This document shows positions 1 to 7,114 of a stretch of 33,312 nucleotides of DNA, piece by piece. Each line of letters starts with the position of its first letter. Within the stretch, counting starts at the first letter, position 1. This DNA comes from Nitrospirales bacterium (GTDB lineage Bacteria; Nitrospirota; Nitrospiria; Nitrospirales; UBA8639): the NCBI GenBank assembly GCA_009377845.1, contig WHTE01000019.1:1-33312 (forward strand), given 5' to 3'. A program made the translations under genes and the position numbers. The notes below the pieces were generated by a model, which did not search any database, was not told where the DNA came from, and saw nothing but the letters and a program-made list of their open reading frames with translations.

Positions 1-534
1 GTCGTCTCTAAAATATTCAGAACAAATGATCCTCGAACCCATGGAAGCCGCAATATCGGGTTTACCAATGTTCTCCGGGTATCGGGGAAAAAGGCCGGAT
101 TTTTAACGCTGTTTGGGGATTTAGGTAAGGGGCTCCTCGCGACAGCCATGGTCAGTCTCATGGGGTTTCCCTGGGTTTGGGTTCTTTTTATAGGCATTGC
201 CGTCGTTCTTGGGCATGTCTTCTCCATATTTTTACGATTTAAAGGGGGAAAGGGCGTCGCCACGGGCTTGGGTTCTATTTCTGGCATTCATCCTCTGATT
301 GGATTGCTTCTAATCGGGGTATGGTTGGGAACCGTATTGGTTTTCAAGTATTCTTCTGGAGGAGCCTTGGCTGCTTTTGGAGTTTTTCCATTTTTGGCGT
401 TTTTTTTGACTCATGATTTTTATTTTTGTATTTATTCCCTGTGCATGATGGTACTCATTTATTTTTGTCACAAAGAAAATATTCTCAGGCTTATACAGGG
501 GACTGAAAGTAAAATGAGACTGTTTTATAGTTGA
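1..534 (+). CDS. plsY: Glycerol-3-phosphate acyltransferase PlsY (5' end outside window)
   Basis: This is the inner-membrane acyltransferase that moves an acyl group from acyl-phosphate to sn-glycerol-3-phosphate, the first step of phospholipid synthesis. The reading frame is open from base 1, so the start lies upstream; the Met codon at 148 is internal. The N-terminal visible part has the PlsY signature Gly-Ser-x-Asn-x-Gly-x-Thr-Asn followed by Leu-Arg-x-x-Gly-Lys-Lys-Ala-Gly and Gly-Asp-x-x-Lys-Gly. A second conserved loop, Phe-Lys-Gly-Gly-Lys-Gly-Val-Ala-Thr, follows at about 238-264. The rest is hydrophobic with several membrane segments. About 177 residues are visible of a usual length near 200, so only a short N-terminal piece is missing. 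It lies 30 bases ahead of the HtrA gene on the same strand. Confidence 0.93.
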   Translation, partial: VVSKIFRTNDPRTHGSRNIGFTNVLRVSGKKAGFLTLFGDLGKGLLATAMVSLMGFPWVWVLFIGIAVVLGHVFSIFLRFKGGKGVATGLGSISGIHPLIGLLLIGVWLGTVLVFKYSSGGALAAFGVFPFLAFFLTHDFYFCIYSLCMMVLIYFCHKENILRLIQGTESKMRLFYS

Positions 535-564
535 CATAATATTTATTATCCGACATATTGAAAT

Positions 565-1950
565 ATGAAGTTTAAGATGAGATTTAGGAAAATTTCATTC
601 GCATTTTCTTGTTCTTGTATTCTTTTATTCACTTGTATGTCATCGGCATTAAGCCAGACAGCCGATGATCTTCATGGCCTCCAACTTCTTGAAGAAATCG
701 AACACACCATTACGAGTCTGGCTGAACGGGTCACGCCTACAGTGGTGAATATTACGCCAATTCGTGAGATGCCGCAGGGGCAAGGGTTTCAACGACGAGC
801 ACCATTTTCACAAGGAAGCGGGTCAGGGGTCATCATTCGTGAAGATGGGATCATCGTGACCAATAATCATGTCGTTGGGGAAGACGCAACTGAGGCAGAT
901 ATACGGCTGTCCGATAAGTCCAACATGATTGCTCAGATCATTGGACGTGATAAAGAAACCGATATTGCCGTCCTCAAAATTCAATCTGACCGGAAATTTC
1001 CATCTGCCCATTTCGGAGATTCGAACACCTTAAAGGTTGGGCAATGGGTTTTGGCCGTGGGCAATCCAATGGGGTTAGACCGGACAGTGACCCTTGGCGT
1101 CATTAGTGGGATTGGACGGGAACGCCTCAATTTGTCCCGGTATGAAAATTTCATTCAAACGGACGCAGCGATTAACCCTGGGAATTCAGGAGGTCCGCTC
1201 TTTAACCTTCGAGGTGAGGTAATCGGGATCAATACTGCCATTATCCATATGGCACAGGGCATTGGATTTTCCATTCCCGCCGATATGGTTTCGCGTGTGG
1301 TCGATCAGTTGGTGTCACAGGGGCGAGTGGTCCGTGGGTGGCTAGGTGTCGGGATTCAGTCTCTCACCAAAGAACTCGCGGAACAATTTGGGATCAAAGA
1401 AGGCCATGGAGTCCTCGTCAATGAAGTGTATGAACACGATCCTGCGTATGTGGCCGGAATTAAGCCCGGCGACATCATTGTGTCGGTAGACGACAGTCCT
1501 GTGGATTCGCCGAACCAACTTTCTCGCCTTGTCGCTCGTGTCGGACCTGGTGACAACGCCAAGATTCGTCTGTTACGGGACGGCAAAGAATTGACCTATC
1601 TCGTGCCGATGGCGGAAAGGCAGGAGAAATCCATGTTGGCCTCACTCCCTTTGCAAAAATCAGAGGTCACCTTAGGGCTCGATGTCCAAGCGCTGACAGC
1701 CGCACTCGCCGAGCAGTTTGAACTACAGGAAACGGTTGGCGTGCTCGTGACCAAAGTCGAACGGGGTGGGCTCGCCCATTCAGAAGGGGTTCAGGAAGGA
1801 GATTTAATCAACGAGGTCAATCGGCAAACGGTTCGGACTGTCACGCAATTTTCTGATGCTGTGGCCAAAGTGAAGCCTGGTCAAACTGTGTTACTGCGGA
1901 TTATCCGAAAGGTGAGGGCATTTTTCATTGTGATTAAAACTCAGCCGTAG
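565..1950 (+). CDS. HtrA/Deg-type periplasmic serine protease with two PDZ domains
   Basis: This is a secreted quality-control protease of the DegP/DegQ (HtrA) family, 461 residues. An N-terminal signal peptide of about 30 residues precedes a trypsin-like domain. The catalytic triad is visible as His102 (Asn-Asn-His-Val-Val), Asp133 (Thr-Asp-Ile-Ala-Val) and Ser208 (Gly-Asn-Ser-Gly-Gly-Pro-Leu). Two PDZ domains follow at about 255-350 and 365-455, the usual DegP/DegQ layout. The ATG at 565 has no clear Shine-Dalgarno sequence; a second ATG at 577 would keep the signal peptide. A TTGACA hexamer at 531-536 overlaps the plsY stop, but no good -10 box sits at the right distance, so co-transcription with plsY is as likely. 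The gene ends 24 bases before the stop of the convergent EF-G-like gene. DegP and DegQ paralogues cannot be told apart here, so no symbol is given. Confidence 0.95.
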   Translation: MKFKMRFRKISFAFSCSCILLFTCMSSALSQTADDLHGLQLLEEIEHTITSLAERVTPTVVNITPIREMPQGQGFQRRAPFSQGSGSGVIIREDGIIVTNNHVVGEDATEADIRLSDKSNMIAQIIGRDKETDIAVLKIQSDRKFPSAHFGDSNTLKVGQWVLAVGNPMGLDRTVTLGVISGIGRERLNLSRYENFIQTDAAINPGNSGGPLFNLRGEVIGINTAIIHMAQGIGFSIPADMVSRVVDQLVSQGRVVRGWLGVGIQSLTKELAEQFGIKEGHGVLVNEVYEHDPAYVAGIKPGDIIVSVDDSPVDSPNQLSRLVARVGPGDNAKIRLLRDGKELTYLVPMAERQEKSMLASLPLQKSEVTLGLDVQALTAALAEQFELQETVGVLVTKVERGGLAHSEGVQEGDLINEVNRQTVRTVTQFSDAVAKVKPGQTVLLRIIRKVRAFFIVIKTQP

Positions 1951-1974
1951 TGTCTCTCTTGCTTCATCAATGGA

Positions 1975-4083
1975 TTAGTTGGAGGAAATGGCTTCTTTTT
2001 CCTTTTTATGTTTATGTTCTTCCACAATGCGATTGACAATATCCTTCGGTACCTCCTCGTAACCTGAAAACTCCATTACATAACTGCCCTTCCCTGCCGT
2101 CATGGACGTTAAAGAGGGAGCATACTTCAGCATTTCCGCCAGTGGCACAAATGCCTTCACAATTTGATTGTGTCCCTTGGTGGCCATTCCCTGTATGCGT
2201 CCACGCCGCGAGTTGAGATCGCCAATGACGGCGCCCACCAGATCATCTGGCACTGTGACATCTACCGACATAATGGGTTCAAGAAGTGTGCTCTGAGCAG
2301 ACTCTAGAGCATGTTTGAGGGCCATAGATCCTGCCACTTTAAAGGCCAATTCTGAAGAATCGACGGGATGATACGATCCATCGTAGACAGTCACTCGGAT
2401 ATCCACGATGGGGAACCCGGCAACGATTCCATGTTGCAAGGCTTCGATTACCCCTTTTTCTACTGCGGGAATAAAATTCCGTGGAATGACCCCCCCGACA
2501 ATGTTGTTGTTGAACTCAAATCCAGCCCCGCGCGGAAGAGGCTCAATTTGTAGCCAACAATCTCCATATTGTCCATGCCCACCGGTTTGTTTTTTGTATT
2601 TCCCTTGAGCCTGAGCCTTGCGATGGATTGTCTCCTTATACGGGACTTTCGGCATGTGCAAATTCACTTCAATCCCGTACTTGCGCCTGAGTTTTTCTAG
2701 GGTGGCGTCGATGTGACTCTGCCCTACCCCACTTAACAACATCTCTTTAGTCTCTTCATTCCGGAGAAACTCCAGGGAGGGATCTTCTTCAACTAACTTA
2801 TGAAGGCCCAAGCTGACCTTGTCAATTTCATTCTTGCTCTTCACCTCTAATGCATAAGACATGACGGGGCGGTTAATTTTCAGGCCGGGGAAGACGATGG
2901 GATGCCGCTCATCGCAAATCGTGTCGCCGGTTTGGGTATCTTTCAGTTTGCCGATTGCCACGATATCACCGGCACGGACTTGATCGATTTGGTGATGTTT
3001 CTTGCCGATGGAGAAGAAGAGATGCCCTCCCCTCTCTTTTGTCTGCCGAGAGGCGTTATAAAATCCGGAATCCGCGTGTAAGCTCCCGGACAGAACTCGC
3101 ACAAATGACAGACGCCCCATAAAAGGATCAATGGTGGTTTTAAAAACAAAGGCCGAGAACGGATCGTGTGGATCCGATTTTCGTTGATCTTCGTCATGTG
3201 TCTGGGGTTGTTGCCCCACGTGTGGATGAAGACTGGCCCGAACCGAAGGAGAAGGGAATAACCGTAGCACCGCATCTAATAAGGCGGTTGTTCCAACATT
3301 GCGTGTGGCAGACCCGCACAACACAGGAACAAGTTTCCGTTCCAACGTACCCATCGTCAATCCATCACGCAAATCTTCGTCTGAGAGTTCACCCTGGGAG
3401 AGATATGTCTCTACCAATTGATCATGGGTTTCCGCAACCTGTTCCATGGCCCTGCGCCGAAACTCGGTCGCCATGGCTTGATGTTCTGCAGGGATCTCAG
3501 TTTGCTGAATTTTTGTCGTGCCGAGAATCGGGGTTATGAGGTTTCGGGAAATCAGATCGATCACGCCAGTCAGTTCGGTCTCTTTCCCAACTGGAATCGT
3601 GAGGGGGACCCCGGTGAATTCCAATGTTTTCTCACACTCTGCCAGGATGGCGCCAAAGTCCGCTCGCTCTTTATCCAGTTCATTGATAAACAGGAGACAG
3701 GGAAGTTCGTATTCCTGAATGAGATTCCAGACTCGCTCGATCTCCGACCGGAGCCCAGTGCCGGCTCCCACCACCAGCACGACGCCATCCACCGCCCTGA
3801 GCGAGGATTGAACCTCAAAGGAGTAATCGACGATTCCCGGAGTGTCAATAATGTTGATTTTCGCCCCTTGCCATTCTAACTGAAATAACGCGGAGCTGAT
3901 GGAATGATGCCTGTGAACCTCTTCCGGTTCAAAATCACCAATGGTATTCCCCTGAGGAATGCTCCCCATGGTCGGAATGACTCCGGTGGTAAAGGCCAAG
4001 GCTTCACAGAGGGTGGTCTTTCCTGCCCCAGGGTATGAAGCAAAGACCACGTTGCGGATGGTTGGAGCGGATTCGTTTGGCAT
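1975..4083 (-). CDS. Elongation factor G-like GTPase (EF-G2 type)
   Basis: This is a 702-residue translational GTPase of the EF-G superfamily. It looks like the second, EF-G-like paralogue found in many bacteria rather than the canonical fusA product, because its P-loop (Ser-Tyr-Pro-Gly-Ala-Gly-Lys-Thr, about 16-23) differs from the canonical His-Val-Asp-Ala-Gly-Lys-Thr form. The G3 motif Asp-Thr-Pro-Gly is at 80-83. The G4 position reads Asn134-Glu-Leu-Asp137 where Asn-Lys-x-Asp is expected. Domains II to V follow, including the domain IV region with Gly-Gly-His-Gly-Gln-Tyr-Gly-Asp. No str-operon partner (rpsL, rpsG, tuf) is nearby, which also argues for the paralogue. The start ATG has a strong GAGGAGG-type ribosome site at 4089-4097. 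Its exact cellular role is uncertain for this subfamily. Confidence 0.9.
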   Translation of the reverse strand: MPNESAPTIRNVVFASYPGAGKTTLCEALAFTTGVIPTMGSIPQGNTIGDFEPEEVHRHHSISSALFQLEWQGAKINIIDTPGIVDYSFEVQSSLRAVDGVVLVVGAGTGLRSEIERVWNLIQEYELPCLLFINELDKERADFGAILAECEKTLEFTGVPLTIPVGKETELTGVIDLISRNLITPILGTTKIQQTEIPAEHQAMATEFRRRAMEQVAETHDQLVETYLSQGELSDEDLRDGLTMGTLERKLVPVLCGSATRNVGTTALLDAVLRLFPSPSVRASLHPHVGQQPQTHDEDQRKSDPHDPFSAFVFKTTIDPFMGRLSFVRVLSGSLHADSGFYNASRQTKERGGHLFFSIGKKHHQIDQVRAGDIVAIGKLKDTQTGDTICDERHPIVFPGLKINRPVMSYALEVKSKNEIDKVSLGLHKLVEEDPSLEFLRNEETKEMLLSGVGQSHIDATLEKLRRKYGIEVNLHMPKVPYKETIHRKAQAQGKYKKQTGGHGQYGDCWLQIEPLPRGAGFEFNNNIVGGVIPRNFIPAVEKGVIEALQHGIVAGFPIVDIRVTVYDGSYHPVDSSELAFKVAGSMALKHALESAQSTLLEPIMSVDVTVPDDLVGAVIGDLNSRRGRIQGMATKGHNQIVKAFVPLAEMLKYAPSLTSMTAGKGSYVMEFSGYEEVPKDIVNRIVEEHKHKKEKEAISSN

Positions 4084-4108
4084 GCGAACCTCCTCTCAAT
4101 TTTTCTGA

Positions 4109-4137
4109 ATTCTAGGTAGCACGGAAAGGGGTGTCAA
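4109..4137 (-). promoter_or_regulatory. Sigma70-type promoter of the EF-G-like gene
   Basis: Read on the minus strand, a perfect TTGACA -35 box (4132-4137) and a TAGAAT -10 box (4109-4114) are separated by exactly 17 bases. Transcription would begin about 20 bases before the start codon, leaving a short leader that carries the ribosome-binding site. This is the best promoter match in the window. Confidence 0.8.
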
Positions 4138-4545
4138 TGAAAAAGAATGTGTGGGATGTCAGAGAGATCGACGATCCGATTGGTAATCCGTCAGTTGATC
4201 GACAGATGTGGTTCATCAAGGATCCTTGTTGTTGGCTTTTCTAATGAGAAGTTCGGCAAGAAATTCATAGTAAATTCGAAGGATTTCTTTTGGAAATGGT
4301 TACCGGCCTCCAATCTGAATAATCTGGCATCCAGGTTGCTCTCGTATCTTCCTTAAGAGAGTTGAATTGATACGGAACTGATGGTGGAACATACGCCAGT
4401 ATCAATAACCCAAATCTTTTGATTCACTTCATTTCTCGTGCCTCCTCCATCATAGGCTGAAGCAGGTGTAAGGGTCTTTTGAGACCACGGGAAAATTTTG
4501 TGCCGATAAATAGGTAAAAATACTTAATGTTAAATGAGGTGACTC
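4138..4545. other. Intergenic region with two small inverted repeats, no convincing gene
   Basis: This divergent spacer separates the EF-G-like gene from the LuxD-like fusion gene. A 69-codon frame at 4147-4356 has no ribosome site or recognisable sequence and is not called. A 7-bp inverted repeat, TTGATAC at 4367-4373 and GTATCAA at 4399-4405, could be an operator or the base of a stem-loop. A small hairpin, GGTCT-TTTG-AGACC, lies at 4473-4486 without a T-run. The downstream gene has a ribosome site GAGGTGA at 4536-4542. No confident promoter for the plus strand was found. Confidence 0.5.
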
Positions 4546-6873
4546 ATGAGTACTATGACACCCGCACTGTCCGGAATGACTCCAATTCATCCTGATGTGT
4601 TGTATCGAACCACTCAGCAGGGGTTCCAAAGCGTCCTATCCGTTCAACACTCACCATCTCAACTTCCGTTCTATTTGAATAGCTTGGGGGGCTATTGGAA
4701 CGGGCACCTGATCGGGTGGAAAGAGGATTGGGTGCAGTTGCGAATGACCGGGTTCCCATCGGTAGACATCTCGCAGAGCGTTCTATTGCAATATTTTGTT
4801 CAGGGCCAAGAACACCCGCTGCAACAGTACCAATGCTTGATTCAAGACATACACGAGGAATCCGGCTCTTCGGCGTGGGAAGGCACCACTGACATTCGTC
4901 TGGAATTCCGCGCATGGAACGGCGGCTCTGGAAATTCCCACACAAAAATTGAGGCCTTGGCACCGGTACGATTAGGAAACTTTCTATTCGGGCAGGTCTT
5001 GGAGGGCTCGTTAGGTTCTTCCTGGAATACCGAAAAGTTTGGCCACCATATCCCGACACTCCGTTCCTCCCTTCGTCGAAGGGAGGAAGAGATCCAGGAA
5101 TTAGATTTCTCCACAAGGAAAGCGAGCGTTTGCAGTACCCGCCTGACCATTGAAAAAGGTAATGGTCAGCGGATCAGTGCCTATCATGATCGCCCGGTAG
5201 GGGAAGAGCCAACGGAACTTCCGATTGTCGTTATTTCCCCAGGGTATGGGGAAACCAAGCGGGATTACTTGACCTTGGCGTATTACTTTGCCAGCAATGG
5301 ATTTCAAGTCGTGCGCTATGACCATACAAACCATGTCGGCGAGAGCGACGGACTACACTATCATGTTTCCCTTTCGTCGATGAAGGATGATTTTCAAACC
5401 GTGACCCGTTTTGTCAGGGCCACTTGGCCACATTCAACAAGAATTGGTGTGGCCTCAAGTTTAGCTTCTCGAGTCGCCCTTAAAGCCGAAGCTGAATGTC
5501 CATCGGTATCTCTCTTGATTATGTTAATGGGCATTGTCAATGTTCAACGATCTGCGGCTACCGTTCATCAGGAAGATGTTTTCGCGGGCTATGGTGATGG
5601 GCAAGGCCCTGACTCGGCGAATATTTTGGGATTTAATGTGGGAAAGCAATTTTTGGGTGATGCCATTACCAACAAATTTGTGACGCTTGAACACACACTG
5701 AATGACGCAGAATCATTAACTTCTCCCGTGATCGTGGTTTCCGCCGGAAAAGATGCGTGGGTCGCTCCAGAGGATCTTCAGGCCTTTCGGAAAGCATTAG
5801 ATCGACGTGTGGAGGATTGGATCGAGGTGCCTGAAGCGTTACATCGTCTGCAGGAAAATCCCAAAATAGCCCGTGACACCTATCGACATGTGGTGGCTCA
5901 ATGTCATGTGCGAGTGAGGATGAGTCCTTCTCATGGTGTGATCCACAACCCCAACCGACTGGATCTCGGTCGACAAAATCGAGAGGAAAAGATCGCGCTT
6001 CAACAACAGGCAACGACCAAAGTCGGACCGGAATTTTGGCAAGATTACCTGGGGCACTTTCAGTCCGTGGGAGCATGTCGGGATTATGTGAAATTATTAG
6101 ACCACGTCTTTCATGCTTTGGGTCCGATTACCCCAGGGCAACAGTTTCTGGATGCGGGGTGTGGAAACGGCAATACCGGCTTGTTTTTTTTGAATAGGCT
6201 GCGATCAGTCATTCCTGGTGTTGCCCCGTTGATGGATGGATCCATTCAGTATGTGGGGATTGACGTCATCCTGGAAGCGTTGAGAAGGGCAAACAAGACA
6301 ATGGTGTCAGCGATTTCGGAGATTCAACCAGTCAATACCTTTCCCCATCCCTTCCTTAAGATGTCCTGGGCGCAAGTTGATTTAGGCCACCCGCTCCCCT
6401 TTCCAGACAACCAATTTGACCGGATAGTCTCCAATCTGGTTCTTGGGTATGTCCAGGATCCCCTCGCCGCTTTGAAAGAACTCTATCGGGTTCTTGCTCC
6501 AGATGGACGAATGGTCATTTCCAATTTAAAACCGAATGGCGACTTTTCCGGTATTTACCAGAGCCTGGTAGGCAACGCCGCACTCCCACACCAACGAGAA
6601 GAGGCGCGGAACCTGTTAAATAATTATGGGAAAATTCGGCAGGCCGAAAAAGAAGGCCAATTCTGTTTTTTTGATCGCATGCAATGGGAATCGATTGTGG
6701 CCACCTTAGGCTGCGGGAATGCGGAGGTCTATCCGACGTTTGCCGGGCAAGCCTTTCTCATTGTTTTAGAAAAACCTGCTGTCGGCGCACAAGCCTCTAT
6801 GCCCTTCATTCAGAATGGAGTTCAACACCAAACATTGGACGCGGTGGCAGGCGTTCTGAAACAGGTTGCATAG
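4546..6873 (+). CDS. LuxD-like acyltransferase/thioesterase fused to a SAM-dependent methyltransferase
   Basis: This is a 775-residue, apparently cytoplasmic, three-part protein. Residues 1 to about 190 are a region I do not recognise, rich in predicted beta strands. Residues about 195-455 resemble LuxD (acyl-transferase 2 / alpha-beta hydrolase family), which releases fatty acids from acyl carriers for aldehyde production in luminous bacteria. A stretch around 245-265 (Ser-Asn-Gly-Phe-x-Val-x-Arg-Tyr-Asp then His-Val-Gly) matches LuxD well. The nucleophile is probably Ser305 in an Ala-Ser-Ser-Leu elbow, with Asp403 and His433 at the expected triad places. Residues about 505-745 are a class I methyltransferase with motif I Leu-Asp-Ala-Gly-Cys-Gly-Asn-Gly (535-542) and acidic Asp573. 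No luxA, luxB, luxC or luxE is nearby. The natural substrate is unknown; an acyl or ester carrier intermediate is an inference. Confidence 0.78.
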   Translation: MSTMTPALSGMTPIHPDVLYRTTQQGFQSVLSVQHSPSQLPFYLNSLGGYWNGHLIGWKEDWVQLRMTGFPSVDISQSVLLQYFVQGQEHPLQQYQCLIQDIHEESGSSAWEGTTDIRLEFRAWNGGSGNSHTKIEALAPVRLGNFLFGQVLEGSLGSSWNTEKFGHHIPTLRSSLRRREEEIQELDFSTRKASVCSTRLTIEKGNGQRISAYHDRPVGEEPTELPIVVISPGYGETKRDYLTLAYYFASNGFQVVRYDHTNHVGESDGLHYHVSLSSMKDDFQTVTRFVRATWPHSTRIGVASSLASRVALKAEAECPSVSLLIMLMGIVNVQRSAATVHQEDVFAGYGDGQGPDSANILGFNVGKQFLGDAITNKFVTLEHTLNDAESLTSPVIVVSAGKDAWVAPEDLQAFRKALDRRVEDWIEVPEALHRLQENPKIARDTYRHVVAQCHVRVRMSPSHGVIHNPNRLDLGRQNREEKIALQQQATTKVGPEFWQDYLGHFQSVGACRDYVKLLDHVFHALGPITPGQQFLDAGCGNGNTGLFFLNRLRSVIPGVAPLMDGSIQYVGIDVILEALRRANKTMVSAISEIQPVNTFPHPFLKMSWAQVDLGHPLPFPDNQFDRIVSNLVLGYVQDPLAALKELYRVLAPDGRMVISNLKPNGDFSGIYQSLVGNAALPHQREEARNLLNNYGKIRQAEKEGQFCFFDRMQWESIVATLGCGNAEVYPTFAGQAFLIVLEKPAVGAQASMPFIQNGVQHQTLDAVAGVLKQVA

Positions 6874-6934
6874 CCCATCTGTTTTCCTGAAATATTCCTG
6901 GAGTAATGCACAGGGAGGTGCATCAAATGTCTCA

Positions 6935-6961
6935 TTGACCCTGACATCTAAGCGATAAAAT
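6935..6961 (+). promoter_or_regulatory. Possible promoter for the histidine kinase gene
   Basis: TTGACC at 6935-6940 and TAAAAT at 6956-6961 resemble -35 and -10 boxes, but the spacing is only 15 bases. The site lies in the 241-base gap before the kinase gene, about 150 bases upstream of its start. The call is tentative. Confidence 0.3.
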
Positions 6962-7114
6962 ATTCCGCGTCAAGAAGAAAGGAAGGGCTTTTCCTCTGAA
7001 AATCCAGTTCGCCTATCCTTTTGACTTCTGCAGACGTTTATTGTCCAATAGCCATTCGAGGATATAAAAGACCAATAAACTAGATCGATCCAATATCTGC
7101 ACTTCTTCTCTTAC

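Noticed and set aside
4147-4356. 69-codon frame in the spacer before the LuxD-like gene
   Set aside because: It has no ribosome site, no recognisable motif and amino-acid use unlike the neighbours; it is probably chance.
4473-4486. Small hairpin that could be a terminator
   Set aside because: The stem is only 5 bp and no T-run follows, so termination is not supported.
4553-5116. Long antisense frames inside the LuxD-like gene, and similar shadows in purL, purB and groEL
   Set aside because: They lie opposite to well-supported conserved genes and show no family features of their own.
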